Shown here: in pieces, positions 1 through 5,399 of the stretch
How positions within the stretch are numbered: position 1 is the stretch's first letter
Layout: every line of letters begins with the position of its first letter
Assembly: GCA_013360825.1 (NCBI GenBank)
Contig: JABWAY010000265.1
Span: forward strand, 1-5,780
Direction: 5' to 3'
From: Candidatus Brocadiia bacterium
GTDB lineage: Bacteria > Planctomycetota > MHYJ01 > WSZJ01
DNA length: 5,780 nt
The notes under the pieces: model-generated
What the model saw: only the letters and a program-made list of their open reading frames with translations
Databases searched by the model: none
What the model was told of the DNA's origin: nothing
Position numbers and translations under genes: made by a program

Positions 1-131
1 TGAAGACGCTGGGCACCCTGGCGGTCGCGGTGGTCTGGGTGGCGACCGGCCTGGCCGCAGGATCCGTCGCGATCGCGGCCGTCGGCCTGGTCCTCGTCGC
101 TCCCCTCGCCCTGGCCGGCCTCCGCCCCTGA
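1..131 (+). CDS. C-terminal end of a hydrophobic membrane protein (5' partial)
   Basis: The reading frame entering from the left edge (codons from base 3) stays open to TGA at 129-131 and encodes 42 residues. They are almost entirely Ala, Val, Leu, Gly and Ile. Two hydrophobic stretches, roughly TLGTLAVAVVWVATGLAAG and SVAIAAVGLVLVAPLALAGL, are separated only by a small Gly/Ser turn and look like a terminal transmembrane hairpin. The last residues are LRP. Bases 1-2 are TG, so a start codon at the edge cannot be excluded, but a C-terminal fragment of a longer membrane protein is more likely. The family is not recognisable from this piece. It is transcribed in the same direction as rplM but appears separated from it by a hairpin and a promoter. 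Confidence 0.55.
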   Translation, partial: KTLGTLAVAVVWVATGLAAGSVAIAAVGLVLVAPLALAGLRP

Positions 132-149
132 CGGGGGGCGCGATCTTTC
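123..149 (+). terminator. possible weak Rho-independent terminator
   Basis: CGCCCC (123-128) can pair with GGGGCG (135-140) around a 6-nt loop that contains the upstream stop codon. The sequence after the stem is CGATCTTTC, so the T tract is short and delayed. It is well placed to end the upstream membrane-protein gene before the rplM promoter. The poor T run makes this a tentative call. Confidence 0.3.
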
Positions 150-151
150 AC

Positions 152-179
152 TTGACCCGCCCCCGCCCCCCGCTAGAAT
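152..179 (+). promoter_or_regulatory. sigma70-type promoter for rplM-rpsI
   Basis: A -35 box TTGACC (152-157) and a -10 box TAGAAT (174-179) are separated by 16 nt, each with one mismatch to consensus (TTGACA, TATAAT). Transcription would start near 186, leaving a leader of about 40 nt. A Shine-Dalgarno AAGGA lies at 214-218, 9 nt before the rplM ATG. The spacer contains only G and C, with long C runs. It is the only strong promoter-like element seen in the window, and it sits where a ribosomal protein operon needs one. Confidence 0.7.
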
Positions 180-227
180 CCTCCCCCTCATCTGCACCTG
201 TCCCCGCACCAACAAGGATTCCGATTC

Positions 228-689
228 ATGGGTAAGGACTTCACGCGCGTCCCGGGCGTCACGGAGATCAAGCCGAACTGGTGGCTGGTCGACGCCGACG
301 GGAAGACGCTCGGTCGCATGGCGACGCGCATTGCGACGATCCTGATGGGCAAGCACCGTCCGTCGTATTCCCCCGAGCGCAACTGCGGCGACTTCGTCGT
401 GGTGATCAATGCGGAGAAGATCGTCCTCACGGGGAAGAAGACGACGCAGAAGACCTACGATCTCATGGCGCGCGGCGGAAAGCACAAGGGTTCGACGTGG
501 CCCCACGGGCTTCACATCGTCCCCTTCGAGAAGATGCAGCGCCGTTTCCCGGACCGGATCGTGCGGCTGGCGGTGAAGCGCATGCTGCGGAACACGAAGC
601 GGAACCGGGTGGCATTCACGAAACTCAAGGTCTACGCGGGAGCGAACCACCCGCACGCGGCGCAGGCGCCGCGGGCCCTCGCCTTCTAG
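228..689 (+). CDS. rplM: 50S ribosomal protein L13
   Basis: Encodes a 153-residue L13, an early-assembling 23S rRNA-binding protein of the large subunit. Diagnostic segments are WWLVDADGKTLGRMAT (residues 18-33), the following GKHRPSY and CGDFVVVINAEKI blocks, and the C-terminal KLKVYAGANHPHAAQAP. The ATG at 228 is preceded by AAGGA with 9-nt spacing. E. coli L13 has 142 residues; the extra length here lies partly in the loop between the KTY and FEKM segments, which is about 8 residues longer and rich in Gly, Lys and His. The usual MLP...LGR hallmark reads MLRNTKRNR (residues 119-127), so the conserved Pro and Gly are absent. It is followed 16 nt later by rpsI, the near-universal partner gene, under the promoter at 152-179. 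Confidence 0.97.
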   Translation: MGKDFTRVPGVTEIKPNWWLVDADGKTLGRMATRIATILMGKHRPSYSPERNCGDFVVVINAEKIVLTGKKTTQKTYDLMARGGKHKGSTWPHGLHIVPFEKMQRRFPDRIVRLAVKRMLRNTKRNRVAFTKLKVYAGANHPHAAQAPRALAF

Positions 690-705
690 GAGACTGAAAG
701 ACGCC

Positions 706-1140
706 ATGACGACGGTCAATCCGGCAGCTCCCGCCCCGGCCTCCACGGGCGACAAGCAGGTCTGGCTCGGCACGGGTCGGCGCAAGACGGCCGTCGCGCG
801 CGTGCGCCTGAAGAAGGGGACGGGGAAGATCGTGATCAACGGGCTCGAGCACGAGAAGTATTTCGACGCCGTGCAGGACCGGCTGCTCGTCCTGAGCCCG
901 CTGCACACGGCGAAGGCGGTGAACCGGTTCGACGTGTTCGCGCGCTGCACGGGCGGCGGGAAGACCGGGCAGGCGGGGGCGGTCGTGCTGGGGATCTCCC
1001 GCGCGATGCTCAAGGCCGACCCGTCGCAGGAACTGGCGCTCCGCGACGCGGGGTTCCTGACGCGCGACCCGCGGATGAAGGAGCGGAAGAAGTACGGACG
1101 CCGCGGCGCACGCCGGGGGTTCCAGTTCTCGAAGCGGTAA
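706..1140 (+). CDS. rpsI: 30S ribosomal protein S9
   Basis: Encodes a 144-residue S9, a small-subunit head protein whose C-terminal tail reaches the P-site tRNA anticodon stem-loop (known for the family). Visible signatures are GTGRRKTAVARVRL near residues 22-35, the GGGKTGQAGA block from residue 83, the LTRDPRMKERKKYG block and the canonical basic end ARRGFQFSKR. The first 17 residues form a Pro/Ala-rich extension before the conserved core. This makes it longer than the typical 130 residues, and such extensions are common in the family. The ribosome binding site is AGGAG at 688-692, overlapping the rplM stop, with a rather long 13-nt spacing. It is cotranscribed with rplM and followed by a strong terminator. 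Confidence 0.97.
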   Translation: MTTVNPAAPAPASTGDKQVWLGTGRRKTAVARVRLKKGTGKIVINGLEHEKYFDAVQDRLLVLSPLHTAKAVNRFDVFARCTGGGKTGQAGAVVLGISRAMLKADPSQELALRDAGFLTRDPRMKERKKYGRRGARRGFQFSKR

Positions 1141-1156
1141 ACGGATCCGGACACAG

Positions 1157-1185
1157 AACCCCCTCTTCGCCGAGGGGGTTTTTTT
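1157..1185 (+). terminator. Rho-independent terminator of rplM-rpsI
   Basis: A 9-bp perfect stem, AACCCCCTC (1157-1165) with GAGGGGGTT (1172-1180), closes a 6-nt loop (TTCGCC) and runs directly into seven T residues (1179-1185). It begins 17 nt after the rpsI stop. This is a classical intrinsic terminator and marks the end of the ribosomal operon. Confidence 0.93.
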
Positions 1186-1193
1186 ATGTCGAT

Positions 1194-1210
1194 GCGGCCT
1201 GACGGGCCGC
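1194..1210 (+). other. short GC hairpin just upstream of the dapL ribosome binding site
   Basis: GCGGCC (1194-1199) pairs with GGCCGC (1205-1210) around a 5-nt loop. It ends 8 nt before the GAGGAG ribosome binding site (1219-1224) and has no T tract, so it is not a terminator. It could affect transcript stability or translation start, or be chance in such GC-rich DNA. Confidence 0.3.
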
Positions 1211-1230
1211 CCTGACCTGAGGAGACATCC

Positions 1231-2394
1231 ATGGCCTGGGACAAGTCGCTCCGCCTGAAGTCGCTTCCCCCGTATCTCTTCTCCGAGATCGACAAGAAGA
1301 AGAAGGCGCTGTTCGCGGCGGGGAAGGACGTGATCAACCTGGGGGTGGGGGATCCGGACCAGCCGACGCCGCAGTTCATCCGTGAGGCGATGAAGGCGGC
1401 GGTGGAGGAGGCGGCGTTTCACCGGTATCCGCTGGACGAGGGGCTGCCGGAGTACCGGGAGGCGATCGCGCGGTACTACAAGCGGCGCTGGAATGTGACG
1501 CTCGACCCGGCGACGGAGATTTACCCGGTGATCGGGTCGAAGGAGGCGGTGTTTCATTTCCCGCTGTCGGTGGTGAATCCCGGGGAGGCGGTGCTGATTC
1601 CCGAGCCGGGGTATCCGCCGTACCGGAGCGGGACGGTGTTCGCGGACGGGCGGCCGGTGCTGATGCCGCTGAGGAAGGAGAACGGGTTCCTGCCGGATCT
1701 CGCGGGGCTGGATGCGAAGGCGCTGGAGAAGGCGAAGCTGCTCTGGGTGAACTATCCGAACAATCCGACGGGGGCGGTGGCGTCGCGGGCGTGGATGCAG
1801 GAGGCGGTGAACTTCGCGCACCGGCACGGGCTGATCCTGGCGAGCGACTCGGCGTACTGCGAGACGTACTACGAGGAGCCGCCGACCTGCCTGTTCCAGC
1901 TGGACGGCGGGAAGGAGTGCGGGATCGAATTCCACTCGCTGTCGAAGACGTTCAACATGACCGGGTGGCGGATCGGGTGGGCGGCGGGGAACCGGGAGCT
2001 GATCGCCGCGCTCGCCGCGATCAAGTCGAACGCCGACAGCGGCCAGTTCATGGCGCTCCAGAAGGCGTCCGCGGTGGCGCTCGACAGGGGGGACGAGGAG
2101 TCGAAGAAGATCCGCGAGATGTACCGCCGCCGCCGCGACGCGTTCGTCGCCGCCATGCAGAAGGCGGGGCTCCAGGCCGAGAAGATGCCCGCGACGTTCT
2201 ACCAGTGGACGCCGGTGCCCGGGAAGCGGACGAGCGTGGAGTTCATCACGCTGCTGCTCGAGAAGGCGCACGTCGTGACGACGCCGGGAAACGGGTTCGG
2301 CCCGAGCGGCGAGGGGTATTTCCGCGTGGCGCTGACCCAGACGGAGGAGCGGATCCGCGAGGCGTGCGACCGGATCGCGAAGGCGATCGGGTAG
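1231..2394 (+). CDS. dapL: LL-diaminopimelate aminotransferase-like class I/II PLP aminotransferase
   Basis: A 387-residue fold-type I PLP enzyme. The likely reaction is conversion of tetrahydrodipicolinate plus glutamate to LL-2,6-diaminopimelate and 2-oxoglutarate, a one-step bypass in lysine and peptidoglycan-precursor synthesis in the cytoplasm. DapL-like features are LPPYLFSEID (12-21), GVGDPDQPTP (38-47), GSKEA (102-106), NYPNNPTGA (174-182), D206 and Y209 for the PLP ring, the Schiff-base Lys239 in SLSKTFNMTGWRIG, and the C-terminal carboxylate-binding Arg365 in FRVALTQ. The length fits the shorter bacterial/archaeal DapL type. The ATG has GAGGAG 6 nt upstream. It lies 45 nt after the rpsI terminator, and no clear promoter of its own is visible. 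A small GGCGG/CCGCC hairpin (2394-2406) without T tract follows the stop. Codon choice shifts from G-ending to C-ending near base 2005. Another class I aminotransferase specificity (alanine or aspartate) is the main alternative. Confidence 0.82.
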   Translation: MAWDKSLRLKSLPPYLFSEIDKKKKALFAAGKDVINLGVGDPDQPTPQFIREAMKAAVEEAAFHRYPLDEGLPEYREAIARYYKRRWNVTLDPATEIYPVIGSKEAVFHFPLSVVNPGEAVLIPEPGYPPYRSGTVFADGRPVLMPLRKENGFLPDLAGLDAKALEKAKLLWVNYPNNPTGAVASRAWMQEAVNFAHRHGLILASDSAYCETYYEEPPTCLFQLDGGKECGIEFHSLSKTFNMTGWRIGWAAGNRELIAALAAIKSNADSGQFMALQKASAVALDRGDEESKKIREMYRRRRDAFVAAMQKAGLQAEKMPATFYQWTPVPGKRTSVEFITLLLEKAHVVTTPGNGFGPSGEGYFRVALTQTEERIREACDRIAKAIG

Positions 2395-2490
2395 GCGGCC
2401 CCCGCCGGTCGGCTCACAGGTCGCTCATCCGTTCCCCCCGGAGGCGCACGTCGGATACCATCGGGGGACACCTTGCCCCAGTCCGATCTC

Positions 2491-2502
2491 GGAGAACCCA
2501 TG
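2491..2502 (+). promoter_or_regulatory. ribosome binding site and start choice for the M35-like domain gene
   Basis: GGAGAA (2491-2496) precedes ATG at 2500, with 5 nt between GGAG and the start. An in-frame TTG at 2473 with a GGGGGA stretch upstream would add nine residues (MPQSDLGEP). The ATG is preferred because it is the stronger codon, has the better Shine-Dalgarno match, and the beta-strand pattern begins just after it. Confidence 0.55.
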
Positions 2503-2952
2503 GCGATCTCGACCGTACCGCTCAAATGCCGGATTCACGGCCCGCCGGAGATCAAGGCGGGAAGCATGCTGCCGGTGACCTTCACGATCGCGAACCCGTC
2601 GGAACAGGATGTCCGCATCCTCAACTGGCAGACGCCGCTCGAAGGCAGCCTGACCGCGGGGACCTTCGTCATCACGCGCGACGGCGCCCCGGTGCAGTAC
2701 GTCGGGGAGATGGTCAAGCGCGGAGCGCCGACGCCGGACGACTACGTCACCATCCCCGCCGGGGCCTCGTCCGGCCAGACCACCGACCTCGCCCGCGGCT
2801 ACGGCCCGTTCCTGCCGGGGGTCCACAAGATCCGGTTCGTCGGCCGGCTGTTCGACGTCGCCACCCCCGACGTTCTGATCCCCCGCACCGGCGGACTCCA
2901 GGAGGAACTGGAGATCGCCTCCGGGGAAATGACCGTCCGGGTCAAACCGTGA
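2500..2952 (+). CDS. stand-alone M35-protease N-terminal-like beta-sandwich protein
   Basis: A protein of 150 residues with no signal peptide or membrane segment. Alternating strand-like segments indicate an Ig-like beta-sandwich: VPLKCRIHGP, SMLPVTFTIANPSEQDVRIL, GTFVITRDGAPVQYVGEMVK, DDYVTIPAG and VHKIRFVGRLFDV. The series NWQTPLEG, FVITRDGAPVQYVG, KRGAPTPDDY, then a DLARGYGPF segment, strongly resembles the N-terminal domain of bacterial deuterolysin/M35 metalloendopeptidases. This is pattern recognition from memory, not a search. There is no HExxH zinc motif, so the protease domain is absent and the role is unknown; binding or inhibition is only speculation. It sits 40 nt before the TIGR03790-like gene in the same direction, suggesting cotranscription. 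Codon use is GC-rich and like its neighbours. Confidence 0.8.
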   Translation: MAISTVPLKCRIHGPPEIKAGSMLPVTFTIANPSEQDVRILNWQTPLEGSLTAGTFVITRDGAPVQYVGEMVKRGAPTPDDYVTIPAGASSGQTTDLARGYGPFLPGVHKIRFVGRLFDVATPDVLIPRTGGLQEELEIASGEMTVRVKP

Positions 2953-2992
2953 GCGTGACCTGAACCTCAGCGCCCTTTTCCGGGGAGGTCCG

Positions 2993-4681
2993 ATGCGTCC
3001 TGCCGCCTGGTTCGCCCTCTTCCTCGCGCTCGCCCTCCCCGTCCGCGCCGGCGGGGGCCCCGAAAACGTCCTCGTCGTCCAGAACGACCTCTGCCCCGAC
3101 TCCGTGGACCTGGCGCGGTTCTACATGGAGAAGCGCGACGTCCCGCGGCACCAGGTCGTGCACGTGGCGATTCCGGGCGGGGCGAAGAAGGACGACAAGA
3201 AGGACCCGAAGGGGAAGCCGCCGCCGCCGGCGTCCGGCGAATGGGCGCCGCGCGAGTCGTTCGCGACGTTCGACGAGTACCGCACCCTCCTGGAAACGCC
3301 GGTGAAGGACTGGCTCGCGGCCCACCCGGACGCGAAGATCACCGTCGTCCTCCTCACCCGCGGCATCCCGGTCTGCACCCCGGTCAAGAACGCGACCACC
3401 AACGAGATCGTGCGCGCCACCACCCACATCCTCGCCGGGATGTTCGTCGAAAAGGACGACCTCCGCACCGGCCCCGCCGGCCACCAGGGGTCGGGGAGCC
3501 CGTTCTACCGCGAGGACGTCAGCATCGACCCGGCGGAGCCGCTGAAGGGCGAGTGGAAACTCCTCCCCGTCGGGCACTTCGACGCGTTCAACGTCGCCGA
3601 CGCCAGAAAGTCGCTCGAGCAGGCGATCCTGTCCGACGGCAAACGCCCCGACGGAACGGTCTACCTCGGCCAGTCCAAGGAAGGGGACCCGCGCGGGATG
3701 TACTCGCCGAACTTCCCGAAGCTGAGCGAGTTCGTCGCCGGCCTCGGCGGAAAGGCGGAGATCGTCCCCCACGACCCGGGAGGCGTCCTCCTCGCCGGGC
3801 GCAAGGACGTCGCGCTCTACATGTTCGGACAGGCCAAATGGGAGGAGTCCTTCCCCGCGAAGAACACCTACCAGCCCGGCTGCCTCGTCGACAACATCAC
3901 CTCCGTCGCCCTCACCTGGCGCTGCTTCGTCGACGGCTACAACGGCGGCCAGACCCCGATGACACACTTCCTCGCCGCCGGCGCCACCGTCATCCACGGC
4001 TGCGTCCGCGAGCCGACGACCGGCGCCTGGGACCCCGAATACCTGCACCTGCGTCGCTTCTATTCCGGCTACAACGTCCTCGAGTCGTTCTACCTGGGCC
4101 ACCCCTGGTTCCCGTGGATGAACCTCGTCGCCGGCGACCCGCTGACCCAGCCGTTCGCCCAACGCCCCGTCGTCACCGCGGAACTGACCGGGGAGAAAGG
4201 GGCGCAGGCGCTGAACGTGGACGCGAAGACGACGCGCGAGGGGGCGGGGATCCGGGCGATCCGCGTCTACGCCGACGGCGTCCTCCTCGGCGAGGCCCAG
4301 AGCGGCCGGCCGTTCGCCCTCCCGACCACCTGGGACCCGCTCGTGAACAGCTGGACCGCCGTCGCGATCGACGACTCGAAATTCCGCACCCAGGGGTCGG
4401 CCTCCGCGCCCCCCCTCGCGAAGGACGCGTCCAGGGTGACCGTCAAATTCGACTCCGCGCTCAAAGGCACCGCTTCGTTCCGCGTCACCCACTCGGGCAA
4501 GGAGCCGGTGCTGATCTGGGCGAGCCCCGGGGTGAAGGGTCGGACGGGGGTCGTGAAGGGGACGCGGCTGAAGCTGGAGCTGGAGGACGAGACGAAAGGT
4601 GCGCGCGTGGAGTTCTGGGTGAAGAACGCGAAGGAGGGGAGCGGCCCGATCCGGGTGGACGTGCCGGGGAAGAAGAAGTAG
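2993..4681 (+). CDS. TIGR03790-family secreted protein with C-terminal Ig-like region
   Basis: A protein of 562 residues beginning with a Sec signal peptide, MRPAAWFALFLALALPVRA, with predicted cleavage after Ala19. The mature start PENVLVVQNDLCPDSVDLAR, followed by FYMEKRDVP, is typical of the uncharacterised TIGR03790 family. So are the strand TVVLLTRGIPV, the block FLAAGATVIHGCVREP (326-341), RFYSGYNVLESFYLGHPW and the closing VAGDPLTQPF (379-388). Residues 64-82 are a Lys/Asp then Pro-rich low-complexity insert. After about residue 392, an Ig-like region with IRAIRVYADGVLLGEA is followed by a strand-rich, Lys-ending tail (PGKKK). The start has GGGGAGG 4 nt upstream. The likely location is periplasm, surface or outside. 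Function is unknown in the family; a caspase-like/C25 relationship is possible but unproven. No terminator follows the stop. Confidence 0.85.
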   Translation: MRPAAWFALFLALALPVRAGGGPENVLVVQNDLCPDSVDLARFYMEKRDVPRHQVVHVAIPGGAKKDDKKDPKGKPPPPASGEWAPRESFATFDEYRTLLETPVKDWLAAHPDAKITVVLLTRGIPVCTPVKNATTNEIVRATTHILAGMFVEKDDLRTGPAGHQGSGSPFYREDVSIDPAEPLKGEWKLLPVGHFDAFNVADARKSLEQAILSDGKRPDGTVYLGQSKEGDPRGMYSPNFPKLSEFVAGLGGKAEIVPHDPGGVLLAGRKDVALYMFGQAKWEESFPAKNTYQPGCLVDNITSVALTWRCFVDGYNGGQTPMTHFLAAGATVIHGCVREPTTGAWDPEYLHLRRFYSGYNVLESFYLGHPWFPWMNLVAGDPLTQPFAQRPVVTAELTGEKGAQALNVDAKTTREGAGIRAIRVYADGVLLGEAQSGRPFALPTTWDPLVNSWTAVAIDDSKFRTQGSASAPPLAKDASRVTVKFDSALKGTASFRVTHSGKEPVLIWASPGVKGRTGVVKGTRLKLELEDETKGARVEFWVKNAKEGSGPIRVDVPGKKK

Positions 4682-4705
4682 CAGGAATGTTCCTCTCGCG
4701 GCGGA

Positions 4706-4936
4706 ATGGCGGGCTCTGCCGGGGCAATATCGGGGAAAGTTGGCATTCATGGAGTCTCTGCGCGCACAACGCCTTCGAAGGAGCCTGCTTCACGTGCTCC
4801 GCTCGCTGAGGTCAAGAAGCACTTCCCGGTTCATGACACGCCGTCCCGAGGAGACCCGGGTCACAAGACGATAGAGCTTTCTTTCCCTGTGACTCCGGCC
4901 GTCGCGGAATTGTTCAACCGGCTTTCTGGACGATGA
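4706..4936 (+). CDS. small hypothetical protein, atypical codon use, overlaps next gene
   Basis: An ORF of 76 residues with no recognised family. The first half is Ala/Ser/Thr/Pro-rich and looks disordered. The last part, HKTIELSFPVTPAVAELFNR, resembles a strand followed by an amphipathic helix. There is no good Shine-Dalgarno before ATG 4706. By hand count 32 of 76 codons end in A or T, against well under 10% in a sample of the upstream gene and in the RHS frame downstream. It overlaps the next ORF by ATGA (4933-4936), an arrangement typical of translational coupling. It is also in the same frame as the TIGR03790-like gene, open from that gene's TAG onward. It could be a real small gene, the remnant of a larger one, or spurious. 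Confidence 0.4.
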   Translation: MAGSAGAISGKVGIHGVSARTTPSKEPASRAPLAEVKKHFPVHDTPSRGDPGHKTIELSFPVTPAVAELFNRLSGR

Positions 4937-5394
4937 GCGCCATGAGCGAACCACACGCACCCTGCGCATCGTCCGTGGAAACCAGGTTCCCGTGCATTTC
5001 GCCCTTCGATCGCATCATCGCACTCGACTACTACGATGGCTTGAAGGGTGGACTGGTGCGGTGTTCCCGTTGCTCCGCGGAATACGCAGTAGAAATGACG
5101 GGTGAAAGCGAAGACGACTCCTGCCTGCGGACTTGGGCGCTCGCGCTCCTGCCGCAGGGGAGCTTCGATCGGATTGTCGGGTTAATTGTTCCATGGCTTG
5201 GAGAACCACAGTGGCCATTCTGGTTCCCGATCTGGAACTTTGGGACCGATGCTGATCGACGCGCTGTGAGTGCAGAGATCGAGAAGGTCATGTCCATGGC
5301 CGGCCGGCCGGCGTTCCACGTGACCAGCGACGATCTGGTCAGACACCTTTCCAGTGTCGTGCAATTGCCGCGAGCACCTGAGGGTGGGAGGTGA
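4933..5394 (+). CDS. hypothetical protein with one CxxC pair and Trp-rich segment
   Basis: Encodes 153 residues. No family is assigned with confidence. The core reads SPFDRIIALDYYDGLKGG (23-40), then VRCSRCSAEY with a CxxC pair at C44 and C47, an ALLPQGSFDRIV block, a Trp-rich PWLGEPQWPFWFPIWNF stretch, and a terminal helix around SAEIEKVMSM followed by FHVTSDDLVRHL. There is no signal peptide; it is probably cytoplasmic. A single CxxC could be half of a zinc site with C21 or C64, or shared in a dimer. The start at 4933 is chosen for the ATGA overlap; ATG 4942 is an alternative and neither has a clear Shine-Dalgarno. About 49 of 153 codons end in A/T by hand count, unlike the GC-rich flanks, suggesting separate origin. 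An immunity-like role beside the RHS fragment is conceivable but is inference from position only. Confidence 0.65.
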   Translation: MSAMSEPHAPCASSVETRFPCISPFDRIIALDYYDGLKGGLVRCSRCSAEYAVEMTGESEDDSCLRTWALALLPQGSFDRIVGLIVPWLGEPQWPFWFPIWNFGTDADRRAVSAEIEKVMSMAGRPAFHVTSDDLVRHLSSVVQLPRAPEGGR

Positions 5395-5399
5395 TCTAG

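Noticed and set aside
625..2271. Long minus-strand ORF (548 codons) opposite rpsI and dapL
   Set aside because: It lies antisense to two well-supported genes and its product is Arg/Pro/His/Leu-rich without any domain, typical of spurious frames in GC-rich DNA.
2395..2499. Possible promoter upstream of the M35-like gene (TACCAT near 2456-2461)
   Set aside because: No acceptable -35 box at the right distance; the match is too weak in this GC-rich background.
1791..2963. Plus-strand overlapping ORF (390 codons) across dapL and the next gene
   Set aside because: Out of frame with both supported genes; Arg/Gly/Asp-rich shadow sequence.
4683..4696. Inverted repeat AGGAATGTTCCT just after the TIGR03790-like stop as a terminator
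   Set aside because: The arms leave only a 2-nt loop and no T tract follows, so it cannot form a proper terminator hairpin.
2942..4750. Long minus-strand ORF (602 codons) opposite the TIGR03790-like gene
   Set aside because: Low-complexity Arg/Gly/Val/Glu product, no recognisable motif, and the + strand frame has a signal peptide and family motifs.
3241..4809. Plus-strand overlapping ORF (522 codons) within the TIGR03790-like gene
   Set aside because: Shadow frame dominated by Arg and Pro; no conserved motif.
4853..4862. Palindrome GACCCGGGTC as an operator or attachment site
   Set aside because: A 10-bp GC palindrome is expected by chance here, and no second copy or flanking repeat was seen.
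5298..5312. GGCCGG tandem repeat inside the unknown ORF
   Set aside because: It is a short GC-rich run encoding AGRPA within an open frame and needs no separate explanation.
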